Below are positions 17,843 to 26,552 of a stretch of 64,000 bases of DNA, in pieces. Location of the stretch: positions 1,278,839 through 1,342,838 of the forward strand of contig BPGT01000001.1 of NCBI GenBank assembly GCA_026003175.1, read 5' to 3'. A program made the translations under genes and the position numbers. Positions within the stretch are counted from its first letter, which is position 1, and the number at the start of each line of letters is the position of its first letter. The notes beneath the pieces are model-generated. The model ran no database searches, was not told where the DNA came from, and saw only the letters and a list, made by a program, of their open reading frames with translations. The DNA is from Armatimonadota bacterium (GTDB lineage Bacteria; Armatimonadota; HRBIN16).

Positions 17843-17958
17843 TACGAAGAGAAGCACAAAGAAAGCGTCCATGCTCTCGCAGAAGCACCGGAACTGCACC
17901 GCGACGTATTGCATTAGCCAGTGAGGTTGTGTAATGATATATCAGGAGAGAAGCTGTT

Positions 17959-20421
17959 ATGCGTTCACGGCCGCGAAAACGTTCGGTAATTCGCCCTCTG
18001 CGCAGGCGGAGACGCCCGATGTGGCAACGCCTGTTGATATACTTCTTACTTCTGGTGCTTCTGGGCATTGTGGTCGGCGGTGGTTATCTGGTGGTGTTGC
18101 TGGTGCAGGTATCCAAAATGTTGCCCAGCAGCGAGCAGATTGTGAACCTCAAGCCGTATGTGGGCACGCGTATCCTCTCGCAAGATGGGGTAGTGCTGGC
18201 GACTCTGACCAACGAACGGCGCGAGCTGGCGAAACTCTCGGAGTTCCCCAAGCAGCTGATCGATGCGGTGGTAGCCATCGAGGACAGTCAGTTCTACCAA
18301 CACAGAGGTATCAGCCCACGGGCGGTGTTCCGGGCAGTATGGGTAAACCTGCGCGAAGGCAGGTATGCGCAGGGCGGTAGTACCATCACCATGCAGCTGG
18401 CGCGAAACGCCTTCCTAACGCAGAAAAAGACCTTCCACCGTAAATTGCAGGAGGCACTGCTCGCGCTGCAGATGGAGCAACACCTGACTAAAGAGCAGAT
18501 TCTGGAGACGTATCTCAACGAGGTGTATTTCGGTAGTGGCGCGTACGGCGCCAAGACAGCCGCCCGGGTGTACTTCAATAAACCGCTGAACAAGCTGACC
18601 CTTGCCGAGTGTGCTCTGCTGGCGGGGGTGATACGTCGTCCATCCGCTTATTCGCCACACGAGAACCCCGAACTGGCGTTGCGTCGGCGCAACAGAGTGC
18701 TGGAGCGGATGCACGCGCTGGGGTTTATTGACGAGCAGCAGTATGAGCAGGCGGTGCGCGAGCCAATTCGGGTTGTGCCGCTGCGTCGGCAAGGTGTCAG
18801 CTACAAAGCGCCCTACTTTGTGTTCCATGTACTCAAGCAGCTGATGGAGGATTACGGCGAGGAGCAGATTTACAAAGCAGGGCTGACGGTAGAAACCACC
18901 CTGAACTGGCAAATGCAGCAGGCGGCGGAACAGGCGTTGCGCGAGGGGTTGACAAAGTACGGCAGGGGCAGTGCTACACAGGGAGCCATCATTGCCATAG
19001 ACCCCCATACCGGATTCATCCGGGCAATGGTAGGCGGGGTGGAGTTCAGTAAGTCACAATACAACGCCACCACACAGGGCAGGAGGCAACCCGGCTCGGC
19101 GTTCAAACCCATTGTCTACTGCGCAGCGATTGACAAAGGGCTGCTTACCCCCGATACGCGTATCCTCGACGCGCCAGTCAGCTATCCCTCATATCCGAGA
19201 CCGTACCGACCCAAGAACTCGGACGGACGTTATCATGGATGGGTTACCGTAAGGCAGGCGATAGCCTATTCCATCAATATCCCGGCGGTGAAGACCATCG
19301 CGCTGGTGGGACCGCAAACGGTGATCGAGTATGCTCGCAAACTGGGTATCCAGTCGCCTCTGGAACCAAATCTTTCTCTGGCTCTGGGTTCTTCGGCGGT
19401 TCGCCCGATAGAGATGGCGGTGGCGTACGGCGTTTTCGCTACGGGGGGCAACCGCTGTGAGCCTATCGCTATTGTGCGCGTGCGCGATAGCGAGGGCAAA
19501 ATCGTTCAGGAGAACGCCCCGAACATTACCTATGGGGTCGTCCCCGAAACGACCGCGAAGACGATGGACGAGTTGCTCAAAGGTCCGGTGCAAACGCCCG
19601 GCGGCACGGCTTATCGTGTGCTGCACAATTTCCCCGAAGCGCGGGGTAAGACCGGCACCACCGACGAGGGGCGCGATGCATGGTTCATCGGTTACACGCC
19701 GGAACTGGTCACCGCGGTATGGGTGGCGCGTGAGGTCATAGACCCTGTACATAAGCAGAAGGTGTACCTGCCGATGCCACGTGTCTTCGGCGGTACGGTG
19801 TGTGCGCCCATCTGGAAAGAGTTCATGAGCAAGGCAGTGTCCTTGCAAAAGGAGTGGCTCCGCAAGCTGGAGCCGGGTGATGTGCCGCAGAAGCCACAGC
19901 AACCGGAAAACGTGGATACCGTTACGCTAAACCTGTGTGATGACACCGGCATGATAGCCACGCCCGCATGTCCGCACACGCATCGCTTCACCTTCCAGCG
20001 GGGCGAAGAACCAACCCAGCAATGCACGCTACACGGTTCTCGACAGCCTGCCAGCCCGGACACTACTGAAGGTGCTTCCGCCCCGACGCCCGAGGTACAG
20101 CCGCCTACCACAACCGCACCGCAATCGCCTGAGCCTGTGCCTCCACCCGCGATGACTGCGCCGGGCAACCTGTCCGGTAGCGAGCCGACAACGTGGCAGC
20201 CGCGGGTGAGCGAGCCGCCGCCGGTTACCGCACCGGCGCAACCGCGTCTTGCCCAACCCAGATTAGCTCCGCCGCCCGCTAACGAAAAGGTCAGAATATG
20301 CGCGGATTCAGGTTTGCTCGCGACGCGCTATTGCCCGGAAGTGCTGGTGAAAACCTTCCCGGCGGGCAAATCGCCGAAGAAACGGTGCAATTTGCATCGC
20401 CCCCCTCCGGGAGAGGAGTAG
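17959..20421 (+). CDS. Penicillin-binding protein 1A-type (class A) peptidoglycan synthase
   Basis: 820 residues: basic cytoplasmic tail, one TM (about 24-52), GT51 glycosyltransferase with VAIEDSQFYQHRGIS and GGSTITMQLARN, then a transpeptidase with SAFK (Ser380), YSIN and KTGTT (Lys564). It polymerises and cross-links glycan strands on the outer face of the membrane. After the catalytic domain there are two copies of a cysteine-containing motif: CDDTGMIATPACP (about 662) and CADSGLLATRYCP (about 779), each followed by a further C-x-LH, separated by a Pro/Thr-rich linker. GGAGAG lies eight bases before the ATG. Directly followed, after four bases, by PBP2. Confidence 0.95.
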   Translation: MRSRPRKRSVIRPLRRRRRPMWQRLLIYFLLLVLLGIVVGGGYLVVLLVQVSKMLPSSEQIVNLKPYVGTRILSQDGVVLATLTNERRELAKLSEFPKQLIDAVVAIEDSQFYQHRGISPRAVFRAVWVNLREGRYAQGGSTITMQLARNAFLTQKKTFHRKLQEALLALQMEQHLTKEQILETYLNEVYFGSGAYGAKTAARVYFNKPLNKLTLAECALLAGVIRRPSAYSPHENPELALRRRNRVLERMHALGFIDEQQYEQAVREPIRVVPLRRQGVSYKAPYFVFHVLKQLMEDYGEEQIYKAGLTVETTLNWQMQQAAEQALREGLTKYGRGSATQGAIIAIDPHTGFIRAMVGGVEFSKSQYNATTQGRRQPGSAFKPIVYCAAIDKGLLTPDTRILDAPVSYPSYPRPYRPKNSDGRYHGWVTVRQAIAYSINIPAVKTIALVGPQTVIEYARKLGIQSPLEPNLSLALGSSAVRPIEMAVAYGVFATGGNRCEPIAIVRVRDSEGKIVQENAPNITYGVVPETTAKTMDELLKGPVQTPGGTAYRVLHNFPEARGKTGTTDEGRDAWFIGYTPELVTAVWVAREVIDPVHKQKVYLPMPRVFGGTVCAPIWKEFMSKAVSLQKEWLRKLEPGDVPQKPQQPENVDTVTLNLCDDTGMIATPACPHTHRFTFQRGEEPTQQCTLHGSRQPASPDTTEGASAPTPEVQPPTTTAPQSPEPVPPPAMTAPGNLSGSEPTTWQPRVSEPPPVTAPAQPRLAQPRLAPPPANEKVRICADSGLLATRYCPEVLVKTFPAGKSPKKRCNLHRPPPGEE

Positions 20422-20425
20422 CGGT

Positions 20426-22237
20426 ATGCGTGGGCGTTTTGGGGTAGAGATACCTGCGCCCCCACAGGTGCCCCATTTCAAGCTGTACATTGCGCTCATC
20501 GCTCTGGGTTTCGTTGCGCTGGTCTTGCGCCTGTGGTACCTGCAGGTGGCGCTGGGCGAGGAGCTGCTGGCGCAGTCGGAGAGTAATCGCAAGCGGTTTA
20601 TTCGGCTCTTTGCACCCAGAGGCATGATTGTCGACCGCGCGGGGCGTACGCTGGCGATGAACCGCCCCGAGTTCGTAGTAAGCGTTATCCCGGCCGAGGT
20701 CGGCAGCGACGATTCGGCGCTCCACCGCCTGAGCCAGATTCTGGAGATGCCTCTGGAGGACATCCTGCAAGTGGTGGGCAACGCTAAGCAGCGTGCCCAG
20801 CGACTGTATCCTGTTCCTTTGGCGACGGGCGTTTCTCTGGACGTGGTCACGCGCATCGAGGAGAACCGACTGTGGTTGCCCGGTGTCAGCGTCAGCCCAC
20901 AGCCGGTGCGTTGGTACCCTGAGGGGAAGCTGGCATCGCACCTGCTGGGGATGCTGGGCGAGGTAGATGCGAAGGAACTGCAGACGTTGCGCCAAGCAGG
21001 CATCTCTGCCGGTGAATATGTGGGCAAGATGGGGGTAGAGCGAGCGCAGGAGGCGTGGCTGCACGGTAAAGCGGGAGGCAAATGGATAGAGGTGGACGCC
21101 CGCGGGCGCCAGCGGCGCGAGATTGAGGAAGTACCTGCCCAGCAGGGTGCAACGGTCATGCTGACCATCGATAAGCGGTTGCAACGAGCGGCGGAAGAGG
21201 CGTTCGGCGACCGGGTAGGGGCGGCGGTTGCGCTGGACCCACGTACCGGAGAGGTACTGTTGTTAGCAAGCTTCCCCCGCTTTGACCCCAACGCCTTTGC
21301 GAGAGGAGTGAAGCCCAGTGTCTGGCGTGAGATAGCGAGCAACCCGCTGCATCCCTTGCAGAACCGCGCTATCGGTAGTCGGTATCCACCCGGCTCCACC
21401 TTCAAGATTGTCACGGCAGCGGCGGGGCTCCATTCTGGAGCAATCACGCCATACACCAGCTTCTATTGCCCCGGGGCGTTGCAATTGGGACGCTGGCGGT
21501 TTCGTTGTCACCGTCGGCATGGAGCAACCGGTTTTGTGAAGGCGATTGGCGCGTCGTGTGACGTGTATTTCTATCAAGTGGGGTTGCGGTCGGGTATTGA
21601 CACGCTGGCGGAGATGGCTCACGCCTTCGGCTTAGGGGAGGCAACGGGGATTGACCTGGTAGGCGAGAACAAAGGCAACATCCCTACGCCCGAATGGAAG
21701 AAAAAGCGGTACGGGGAGGGCTGGTACGACGGCGACACAGTAAACGCCTCCATCGGGCAAGGGTTTGTGCAGGTGACGCCCCTGCAGATGGCTCTGGTGG
21801 CTGCCGCCGTGGCAAACCGGGGAACGGTGATGAAGCCGTTCGTGGTGAAGCGGATCATTCCCCCTGACCGTGCGCCAGTAGACACGCAACCGATTGTGTT
21901 CAAACAGGTATCACTGCCCCCGGACTACTGGCGGTGGATTGCAGAGGGGATGCGGGCGGCGGTGGCCGGAGCGGGTGGAACTGCACATGCTGCCAACCTG
22001 CCGGGTATCCCTGTTGCGGGCAAGACGGGCACCGCTGAAGACCCTCCTCGTCGCAGACCTCATGCGTGGTTTATCTGCTACGCGCCTATGGACAACCCTC
22101 GCATTGCGCTGGCCGTGGTGGTAGAGCAGGGAGGGCATGGTGGGGCGGTTGCCGCGCCCATCGCACGACATATTCTGGAGACCTTCTTTGGGGTTGAGCA
22201 CGCTCACGCCCGCGGCGACGCCAGCGCTACTGATTAG
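20426..22237 (+). CDS. mrdA: Penicillin-binding protein 2 (class B transpeptidase)
   Basis: 603 residues, one N-terminal TM (about 20-42), PBP dimerisation domain (RGMIVDRAGRTLAMNRPEF, GVSVSPQPVRWYPEGKLASH), transpeptidase motifs STFK (Ser324), SCD (377-379, the SxN-equivalent with Asp as in other PBP2 proteins) and KTGTAED (Lys533). PBP2 normally acts in cell elongation with RodA and MreBCD, none of which is in the window. It starts five bases after the class A PBP, giving an operon with both synthase types. Confidence 0.93.
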   Translation: MRGRFGVEIPAPPQVPHFKLYIALIALGFVALVLRLWYLQVALGEELLAQSESNRKRFIRLFAPRGMIVDRAGRTLAMNRPEFVVSVIPAEVGSDDSALHRLSQILEMPLEDILQVVGNAKQRAQRLYPVPLATGVSLDVVTRIEENRLWLPGVSVSPQPVRWYPEGKLASHLLGMLGEVDAKELQTLRQAGISAGEYVGKMGVERAQEAWLHGKAGGKWIEVDARGRQRREIEEVPAQQGATVMLTIDKRLQRAAEEAFGDRVGAAVALDPRTGEVLLLASFPRFDPNAFARGVKPSVWREIASNPLHPLQNRAIGSRYPPGSTFKIVTAAAGLHSGAITPYTSFYCPGALQLGRWRFRCHRRHGATGFVKAIGASCDVYFYQVGLRSGIDTLAEMAHAFGLGEATGIDLVGENKGNIPTPEWKKKRYGEGWYDGDTVNASIGQGFVQVTPLQMALVAAAVANRGTVMKPFVVKRIIPPDRAPVDTQPIVFKQVSLPPDYWRWIAEGMRAAVAGAGGTAHAANLPGIPVAGKTGTAEDPPRRRPHAWFICYAPMDNPRIALAVVVEQGGHGGAVAAPIARHILETFFGVEHAHARGDASATD

Positions 22238-22279
22238 CGATTTCTTCAGAAATTTTTTCAAAAGTTCTTCCCAAACCAC

Positions 22280-22308
22280 TTGACAAGATTTTACAGGTTA
22301 TTTATAAT
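22280..22308 (+). promoter_or_regulatory. Consensus sigma-70-type promoter of the LacI regulator
   Basis: TTGACA (22280-22285), 17-base spacer, TATAAT (22303-22308): both hexamers perfect. Transcription would begin around 22315, some 18 bases ahead of the ATG, inside the operator-like palindrome. Confidence 0.88.
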
Positions 22309-22314
22309 AGATGC

Positions 22315-22326
22315 GTAAACGCTTAC
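22315..22326. promoter_or_regulatory. LacI-family operator overlapping the transcription start
   Basis: GTAAACGCTTAC, a near-palindrome with the central CG typical of LacI/GalR operators, at the expected start site of the regulator's own promoter. It indicates negative autoregulation; the effector is unknown. Confidence 0.72.
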
Positions 22327-22332
22327 ACAACG

Positions 22333-23385
22333 ATGAGTGCAATTATGACCATTGAGGAGTTTGCACGAAAAATCGGGGTGTCCAGCGCAACCGTCTCGCG
22401 AGCGATTCACGGAAGAGGACGCATCAGTCCGCAGACGCGCCAGATGGTGCTGCAGCGAATGGAGGAATTGGGCTTCACGCCCAACCTGCACGCACAGAGC
22501 CTGGCGCACCGACGCAGCCGCACCATCGGGCTGGAGTATCTGGGGCGTACGGAAGTGCTATCGGATATGTTCCTGATTGCGCTGGCGCGAGGCATCCAGC
22601 ACGTGCTGTCCGAGCATGGTTATACGCTGTTATTGAACCCCGTTGGGGTGGTTGACGAGCAGGAGAGCCTGTTGCGCCACTGGGCGCGCTCGCGAGCGGT
22701 AGACGGTGCGATTGTGGTAGGCGACCCCGATGTGCCGGTGGATTGGCTGCGCAAGCTCACCGCCCAGAAAACCTTCTGCGTGGTCATTGTGCACCATCCG
22801 CTGCCCCCTTTACCCGGTGTGGGTTGCGTGAGTCTGGACTTGTCGCGGGGCATCGCGCAGGTGGCAGAGCTGTTGTGTTCGCTGGGGCACTACCGGATAG
22901 GGTATATCGGCAGTATCGAACCGGACCCGGTACTGTCCATGCTACGCAAAGGGGTAGAGAGCCGGGGCGGGCGTATCCCACCGGAACTGGTGATTTACGC
23001 AGGGCGCGCACCCGACGACGGCGCACGGGCAGCGTATGAGCTGGTGATGAGGGCTCCTCGCCCAACAGCGATATTTGTGCGAACCGACGTGCTGGCGATC
23101 GGCGCGATGCAGGCGATACGCGAGGCAGGATTGTGCATCCCGAAGGACGTTTCGGTAGTGGCGCACGACGATGTGCCGTTCGCACAGTTCACCGACCCAC
23201 CGTTGACCACGGTGCGGGTGGATTATGAACAGCTGGGCAAATCGGCGGTGGAGATGTTGCTGGCAATGCTGGAGCGAAGGGAACCCGTTGAGTTACACCG
23301 TACGGTACACACTTCGCTGGTGCAGCGCGCCACGGTCGCACCGCCTTTGCATCATAAAACCATATCACTTCCAGGAGGTATTTGA
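22333..23385 (+). CDS. LacI family transcriptional regulator
   Basis: 350 residues. N-terminal [23 protein letters not shown], then [20 protein letters not shown] with the hinge helix [16 protein letters not shown]-terminal periplasmic-binding-protein-like domain ending with [20 protein letters not shown] and [19 protein letters not shown]. Two ATGs are possible (22333 and 22345); neither has a clear ribosome site, so the transcript may be nearly leaderless. Followed after four bases by a prepilin gene with its own AGGAGG, so it probably heads an operon with 23390-24336. In Armatimonadota such regulators commonly control sugar use. Confidence 0.92.
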   Translation: MSAIMTIEEFARKIGVSSATVSRAIHGRGRISPQTRQMVLQRMEELGFTPNLHAQSLAHRRSRTIGLEYLGRTEVLSDMFLIALARGIQHVLSEHGYTLLLNPVGVVDEQESLLRHWARSRAVDGAIVVGDPDVPVDWLRKLTAQKTFCVVIVHHPLPPLPGVGCVSLDLSRGIAQVAELLCSLGHYRIGYIGSIEPDPVLSMLRKGVESRGGRIPPELVIYAGRAPDDGARAAYELVMRAPRPTAIFVRTDVLAIGAMQAIREAGLCIPKDVSVVAHDDVPFAQFTDPPLTTVRVDYEQLGKSAVEMLLAMLERREPVELHRTVHTSLVQRATVAPPLHHKTISLPGGI

Positions 23386-23389
23386 CACA

Positions 23390-24118
23390 ATGCGCAAGTC
23401 AACTGGTTTCACCCTCATCGAATTGCTCGTCGTCATCGCGATTATCGCGATACTGGCGGCGATCCTGTTCCCCGTGTTCGCCCAGGCGCGCGAGCGAGCG
23501 CGTGCGGCGAGCTGTCTGTCCAACATGAAGCAGTTTGGTCTCGCGATCCAGATGTACAAGCAGGATTACGATGAGACCTATGCCGGACCGTTCATCTACG
23601 AGGGAGCGTGGGGTGACTGCAACGTGTTGGTCTGGTTCCCCGACCTGCACATGCCCTACGTGAAGAACCGCCAGCTGAAGATCTGCCCTTCGGGCAGAGA
23701 GTACACCACCTTCGCCGCGCCCTCTACGATGGATGTGCCTGGCACCTGCGGCTGGGGCGACCCGGGCAACGGGCAGTATTACTTCAGCTACAAGTGGAAC
23801 AGCATTTGGGCATGGCCCTGCACCGACCCCCGCTCGGACTGGACGTGGTCCAAGTTCGGCTTCAAGCATTACCTGTCCGACGGCGCGGTGGATGATCCCG
23901 CCGGCACCATCCTGCTGATGGACGGCTCATGGCCCGAGACATGGGCAGACTGTGACGCCGACCCGATATGGAACCATCAGGACGTCTGGTGGGGACCACC
24001 GACCATCGTCTATCGCCACTTTGACGGCTTCAATGCGACGCACGGCGATGGACATGCCAAGTACCACCGCAAAGCGTCCACACGCTGGGGTGACTGGACT
24101 GTTCAGGCAGGGGATTAG
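23390..24118 (+). CDS. Type II secretion/pilin-like protein with DUF1559-type C-terminus
   Basis: 242 residues. Prepilin leader with the cleavage context [15 protein letters not shown] and a single hydrophobic helix, then [20 protein letters not shown] and [20 protein letters not shown]. The C-terminal part has [13 protein letters not shown], a Trp/Cys-rich loop region and [19 protein letters not shown]. This is the DUF1559-like prepilin family massively expanded in Armatimonadota and Planctomycetota; the individual role is unknown, with surface or secretion pseudopilin use assumed. AGGAGG lies ten bases before the ATG. Confidence 0.9.
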   Translation: MRKSTGFTLIELLVVIAIIAILAAILFPVFAQARERARAASCLSNMKQFGLAIQMYKQDYDETYAGPFIYEGAWGDCNVLVWFPDLHMPYVKNRQLKICPSGREYTTFAAPSTMDVPGTCGWGDPGNGQYYFSYKWNSIWAWPCTDPRSDWTWSKFGFKHYLSDGAVDDPAGTILLMDGSWPETWADCDADPIWNHQDVWWGPPTIVYRHFDGFNATHGDGHAKYHRKASTRWGDWTVQAGD

Positions 24119-24120
24119 CG

Positions 24121-24336
24121 ATGGCATCTCCACTCAAGCGTGAAGTGTCGCCGGTGGTGGCGGTAGTGGTCATCGTGCTGGTTATCGCCGTGGTGGCGGG
24201 AGCCTATTGGTATTTGTCCGGCGGCAGCTCTCTCACCGCAAAAAAGGAGCCAGCCAGACCGCTGCAACCGCCATCCAACCTGATGATGCCGCAGGGCGCA
24301 GGGGCAGGTGCTCCGCCAGCTCCGTCTCCTCGTTAA
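24121..24336 (+). CDS. Small single-pass membrane protein
   Basis: 71 residues, starting two bases after the prepilin stop. Short basic N-terminus, one strongly hydrophobic helix (about 11-34, VVAVVVIVLVIAVVAGAYWY), then a Pro/Ala-rich extracytoplasmic tail. No recognised family. The tight spacing argues that it is made together with the prepilin. Confidence 0.7.
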   Translation: MASPLKREVSPVVAVVVIVLVIAVVAGAYWYLSGGSSLTAKKEPARPLQPPSNLMMPQGAGAGAPPAPSPR

Positions 24337-24348
24337 CCCGGCGGGTTG

Positions 24349-24366
24349 CGCAGGCTACAGCCTGCG
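24349..24366. repeat. Short hairpin CGCAGGC-TACA-GCCTGCG
   Basis: Perfect 7-base arms 24349-24355 and 24360-24366, 13 bases after the small membrane-protein stop. No T-run. It stands at the left edge of a 230-base intergenic stretch filled with palindromes. Confidence 0.5.
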
Positions 24367-24382
24367 GCTACGCGAATCCCAA

Positions 24383-24446
24383 GGAGGGAGGGTGCTCCAT
24401 CGCCACCAAAAGTAAACGGCTCGGCGGGAGCCTCGCCCTCCCCGCG
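24383..24446. repeat. REP-like palindrome, second copy
   Basis: Left arm GGAGGGAGGGTGCTCC, right arm GGCTCGGCGGGAGCCTCGCC continuing CTCC. The right arm is the same element as at 15290-15314 with one or two changes. Probably non-coding. Confidence 0.6.
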
Positions 24447-24451
24447 CCTGT

Positions 24452-24511
24452 ATTGGAGGGACGCGCTCCGTTGCGTCCGATGTTGCATCACGACAGGGCG
24501 TGCCCCTCCAG
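24452..24511. repeat. REP-like palindrome, third copy
   Basis: Left arm TTGGAGGGACGCGCTCC, right arm GGGCGTGCCCCTCCAG, directly beside the previous element. Shares the TGGAGGG tips and inner GCTCC with the other two, with a different centre. Confidence 0.55.
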
Positions 24512-24567
24512 GTGAGGTAAGCGTACTTTTGCGCTTTGTATCTTGTGGAGCGTTTGGTTTTTTTTCT

Positions 24568-26535
24568 ATGCGCATCGCCTTACAGAAAAAACCTGCCCCC
24601 GCCCAAAAGGTGACCAGCGTACAACCAGCCGTGCTTCCCATCCGCTGGTGGACGGTGATGCTGGGACTGGTGCTTATCGTGCCCAACAACTACTGGGTGG
24701 TGTATATGGAAAAGGTGCGCACCGGTCCGTATCCCACCACCATCTCTATCTTCGCCAACTGCGTGTTCTTGCTGGTGGTGTTGCTGGTGGTCAATGCGCC
24801 GCTAAGACGGTGGTTACCGCGTGTCGCACTGAATCGCGCCGAACTGCTCACCGTTTATTCCATGCTCTGTCTGGGTTCTGCGCTGGCTGGACTGGACATG
24901 ATACCCGTGCTCGTACAGATGATGGGACATCCTTTCCAGTTCAGCAACGAGTCCAACGGCTGGCTGAACACTTTCGGCAAGTACCTTCCGCGCGAACTGA
25001 TGGTGACCGACTTAGACGCCCTGCGCGGATACTACCAGGGCAACGATACCCTGTACCGTTGGGAGCATCTGCGGGCGTGGTTGCCTCCTGTGTTGCGCTG
25101 GATGGTGTTCATCCTCGCGCTGTTATTCGTGATGCTGTGCCTCAGTAACCTGCTGCGCAAGCTGTGGGTGGAGCGTGAGCGGCTGACCTTCCCCATCGTC
25201 ATCCTGCCCCTGCAGATGACCGACGAGCGCGTTCCCTTCTGGCGCAACGGCTTGCTATGGGCGGGCATCCTGCTGGCAGGCGGAATTAACGTGTTGAACG
25301 GCTTGAACTACATGATACCCTCGCTGCCTGCCATCAACGTGAAGCATCAGGACCTGCTCCCCTACATTACCCAGAAACCCTGGAACGCCATCGGCTGGAC
25401 GCCGTACTCTTTCTATCCGTTCGTCATCGGGCTGGGCTATCTGCTGCCGCTGGACCTGGTGTTCTCTTGCTGGTTCTTTTACATCTTCTGGAAGGCGGAG
25501 CTGGTGGTCTCCAACGCCATGGCATGGGATACCATTCCCGATTTCCCCTTCATCCGCGAACAGGCGTTCGGCGGCTACATGGCTATACTGGTGTTCCTTA
25601 CGTGGACGGCGAGAGGGTATCTGAAAGCGGTCTGGCAAAAGGCGTGGCATGGCACAGGTGAGGTCTCCGACAGCGGGGAGGCGATGTCCTACCGCGCCAC
25701 GCTCATCGGGCTGATAGCGGGGCTGGCGTTTCTGGTGGGCTTTTTGTGGTATTACGGCATGTCGCCCGTGTGGGCGGTGCTGGCGGTGGCTATCTATTTC
25801 GCGCTCACGTTAGCGGTGATGCGCATGAGAGCAGAACTTGGTCCGCCAGTGCACGACCTGCACTTCTCCGGTCCCGACCATGTGATTACCCGCGCCTTCG
25901 GCACAGGCGCGCTAGACGGGCGTAGTTTGGCGGTGCTGAACTTCTTCTACTGGTTCAACCGCGCCTACCGCAGTCACCCCGCGCCCATTGTGATAGAGAG
26001 TCAGCGCATCGCGGGTTCGGCGAATGCCTCACAGCGGCGGATGGCGGTCGCGCTGATGCTGGCGGTGCTGGTGGGCGGGCTATCTTCCTTCTGGGCGTTT
26101 GTGCATCTAGGATACCAGCTGGGCACGGCGAGCAAGTTCTTTCAGGGCATCTGGTTCGGCAACGAGGCGTACAACCGCCTGGCCACCTGGATTGCCAGCC
26201 CCAGCAAACCCAACCCGCAGGCGAACTGGGCGATGGCGATCGGCTTCGGCATCTGCTCCCTGCTGATGTTCCTGCGCCTGAAGCTGCTGTGGTTCCCCTT
26301 CCATCCCATTGGCTTTGCCATCTCCGGCTCGTGGAGCATGAATCTGGTGTGGTTACCCCTGTTCATTGCGTGGCTCATCAAGTGGCTGGTGCTGCACTAC
26401 GGCTCCTTGCGCACCTACCGCCGACTGGAACCGTTCTTTCTGGGCTTGATGCTGGGCGAGTTCATCGTGGGCAGCATCTGGAGCCTGCTGGGTCTAATGA
26501 CCGACCTGCCTACCTACAGCTTCTGGGGAGCGTAG
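24568..26535 (+). CDS. Large polytopic membrane protein (DUF6784/DUF6785, OPT-like)
   Basis: 655 residues from the ATG at 24568; the frame remains open to 24346, but that stretch is repeat sequence. About 14 hydrophobic helices. N-terminal IRWWTVMLGLVLIVPNNYW, then a conserved-looking cytoplasmic segment LRKLWVERERLTFPIVILPL, QMTD, a long central loop, and C-terminal LKLLWFPFHPIGFAISGSWS with MNLVWLPLF. These fit a family of uncharacterised membrane proteins common in Armatimonadota and Planctomycetota that resembles oligopeptide transporters. Family name is from memory and only moderately sure; function is unknown. There is no good ribosome site at the chosen ATG. Confidence 0.7.
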   Translation: MRIALQKKPAPAQKVTSVQPAVLPIRWWTVMLGLVLIVPNNYWVVYMEKVRTGPYPTTISIFANCVFLLVVLLVVNAPLRRWLPRVALNRAELLTVYSMLCLGSALAGLDMIPVLVQMMGHPFQFSNESNGWLNTFGKYLPRELMVTDLDALRGYYQGNDTLYRWEHLRAWLPPVLRWMVFILALLFVMLCLSNLLRKLWVERERLTFPIVILPLQMTDERVPFWRNGLLWAGILLAGGINVLNGLNYMIPSLPAINVKHQDLLPYITQKPWNAIGWTPYSFYPFVIGLGYLLPLDLVFSCWFFYIFWKAELVVSNAMAWDTIPDFPFIREQAFGGYMAILVFLTWTARGYLKAVWQKAWHGTGEVSDSGEAMSYRATLIGLIAGLAFLVGFLWYYGMSPVWAVLAVAIYFALTLAVMRMRAELGPPVHDLHFSGPDHVITRAFGTGALDGRSLAVLNFFYWFNRAYRSHPAPIVIESQRIAGSANASQRRMAVALMLAVLVGGLSSFWAFVHLGYQLGTASKFFQGIWFGNEAYNRLATWIASPSKPNPQANWAMAIGFGICSLLMFLRLKLLWFPFHPIGFAISGSWSMNLVWLPLFIAWLIKWLVLHYGSLRTYRRLEPFFLGLMLGEFIVGSIWSLLGLMTDLPTYSFWGA

Positions 26536-26552
26536 ATAAGGATTGCACTCCC

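Noticed and set aside
20308-21456. 382-codon minus-strand frame over the PBP genes
   Set aside because: Lies opposite catalytic motifs of both PBPs; Ser/Arg/Pro-rich shadow.
22238-22262. Terminator after PBP2 (ATTTCTTCAGAAATTTTTTC)
   Set aside because: The stem is at most six bases with a loop too small to form; kept only as a weak possibility.
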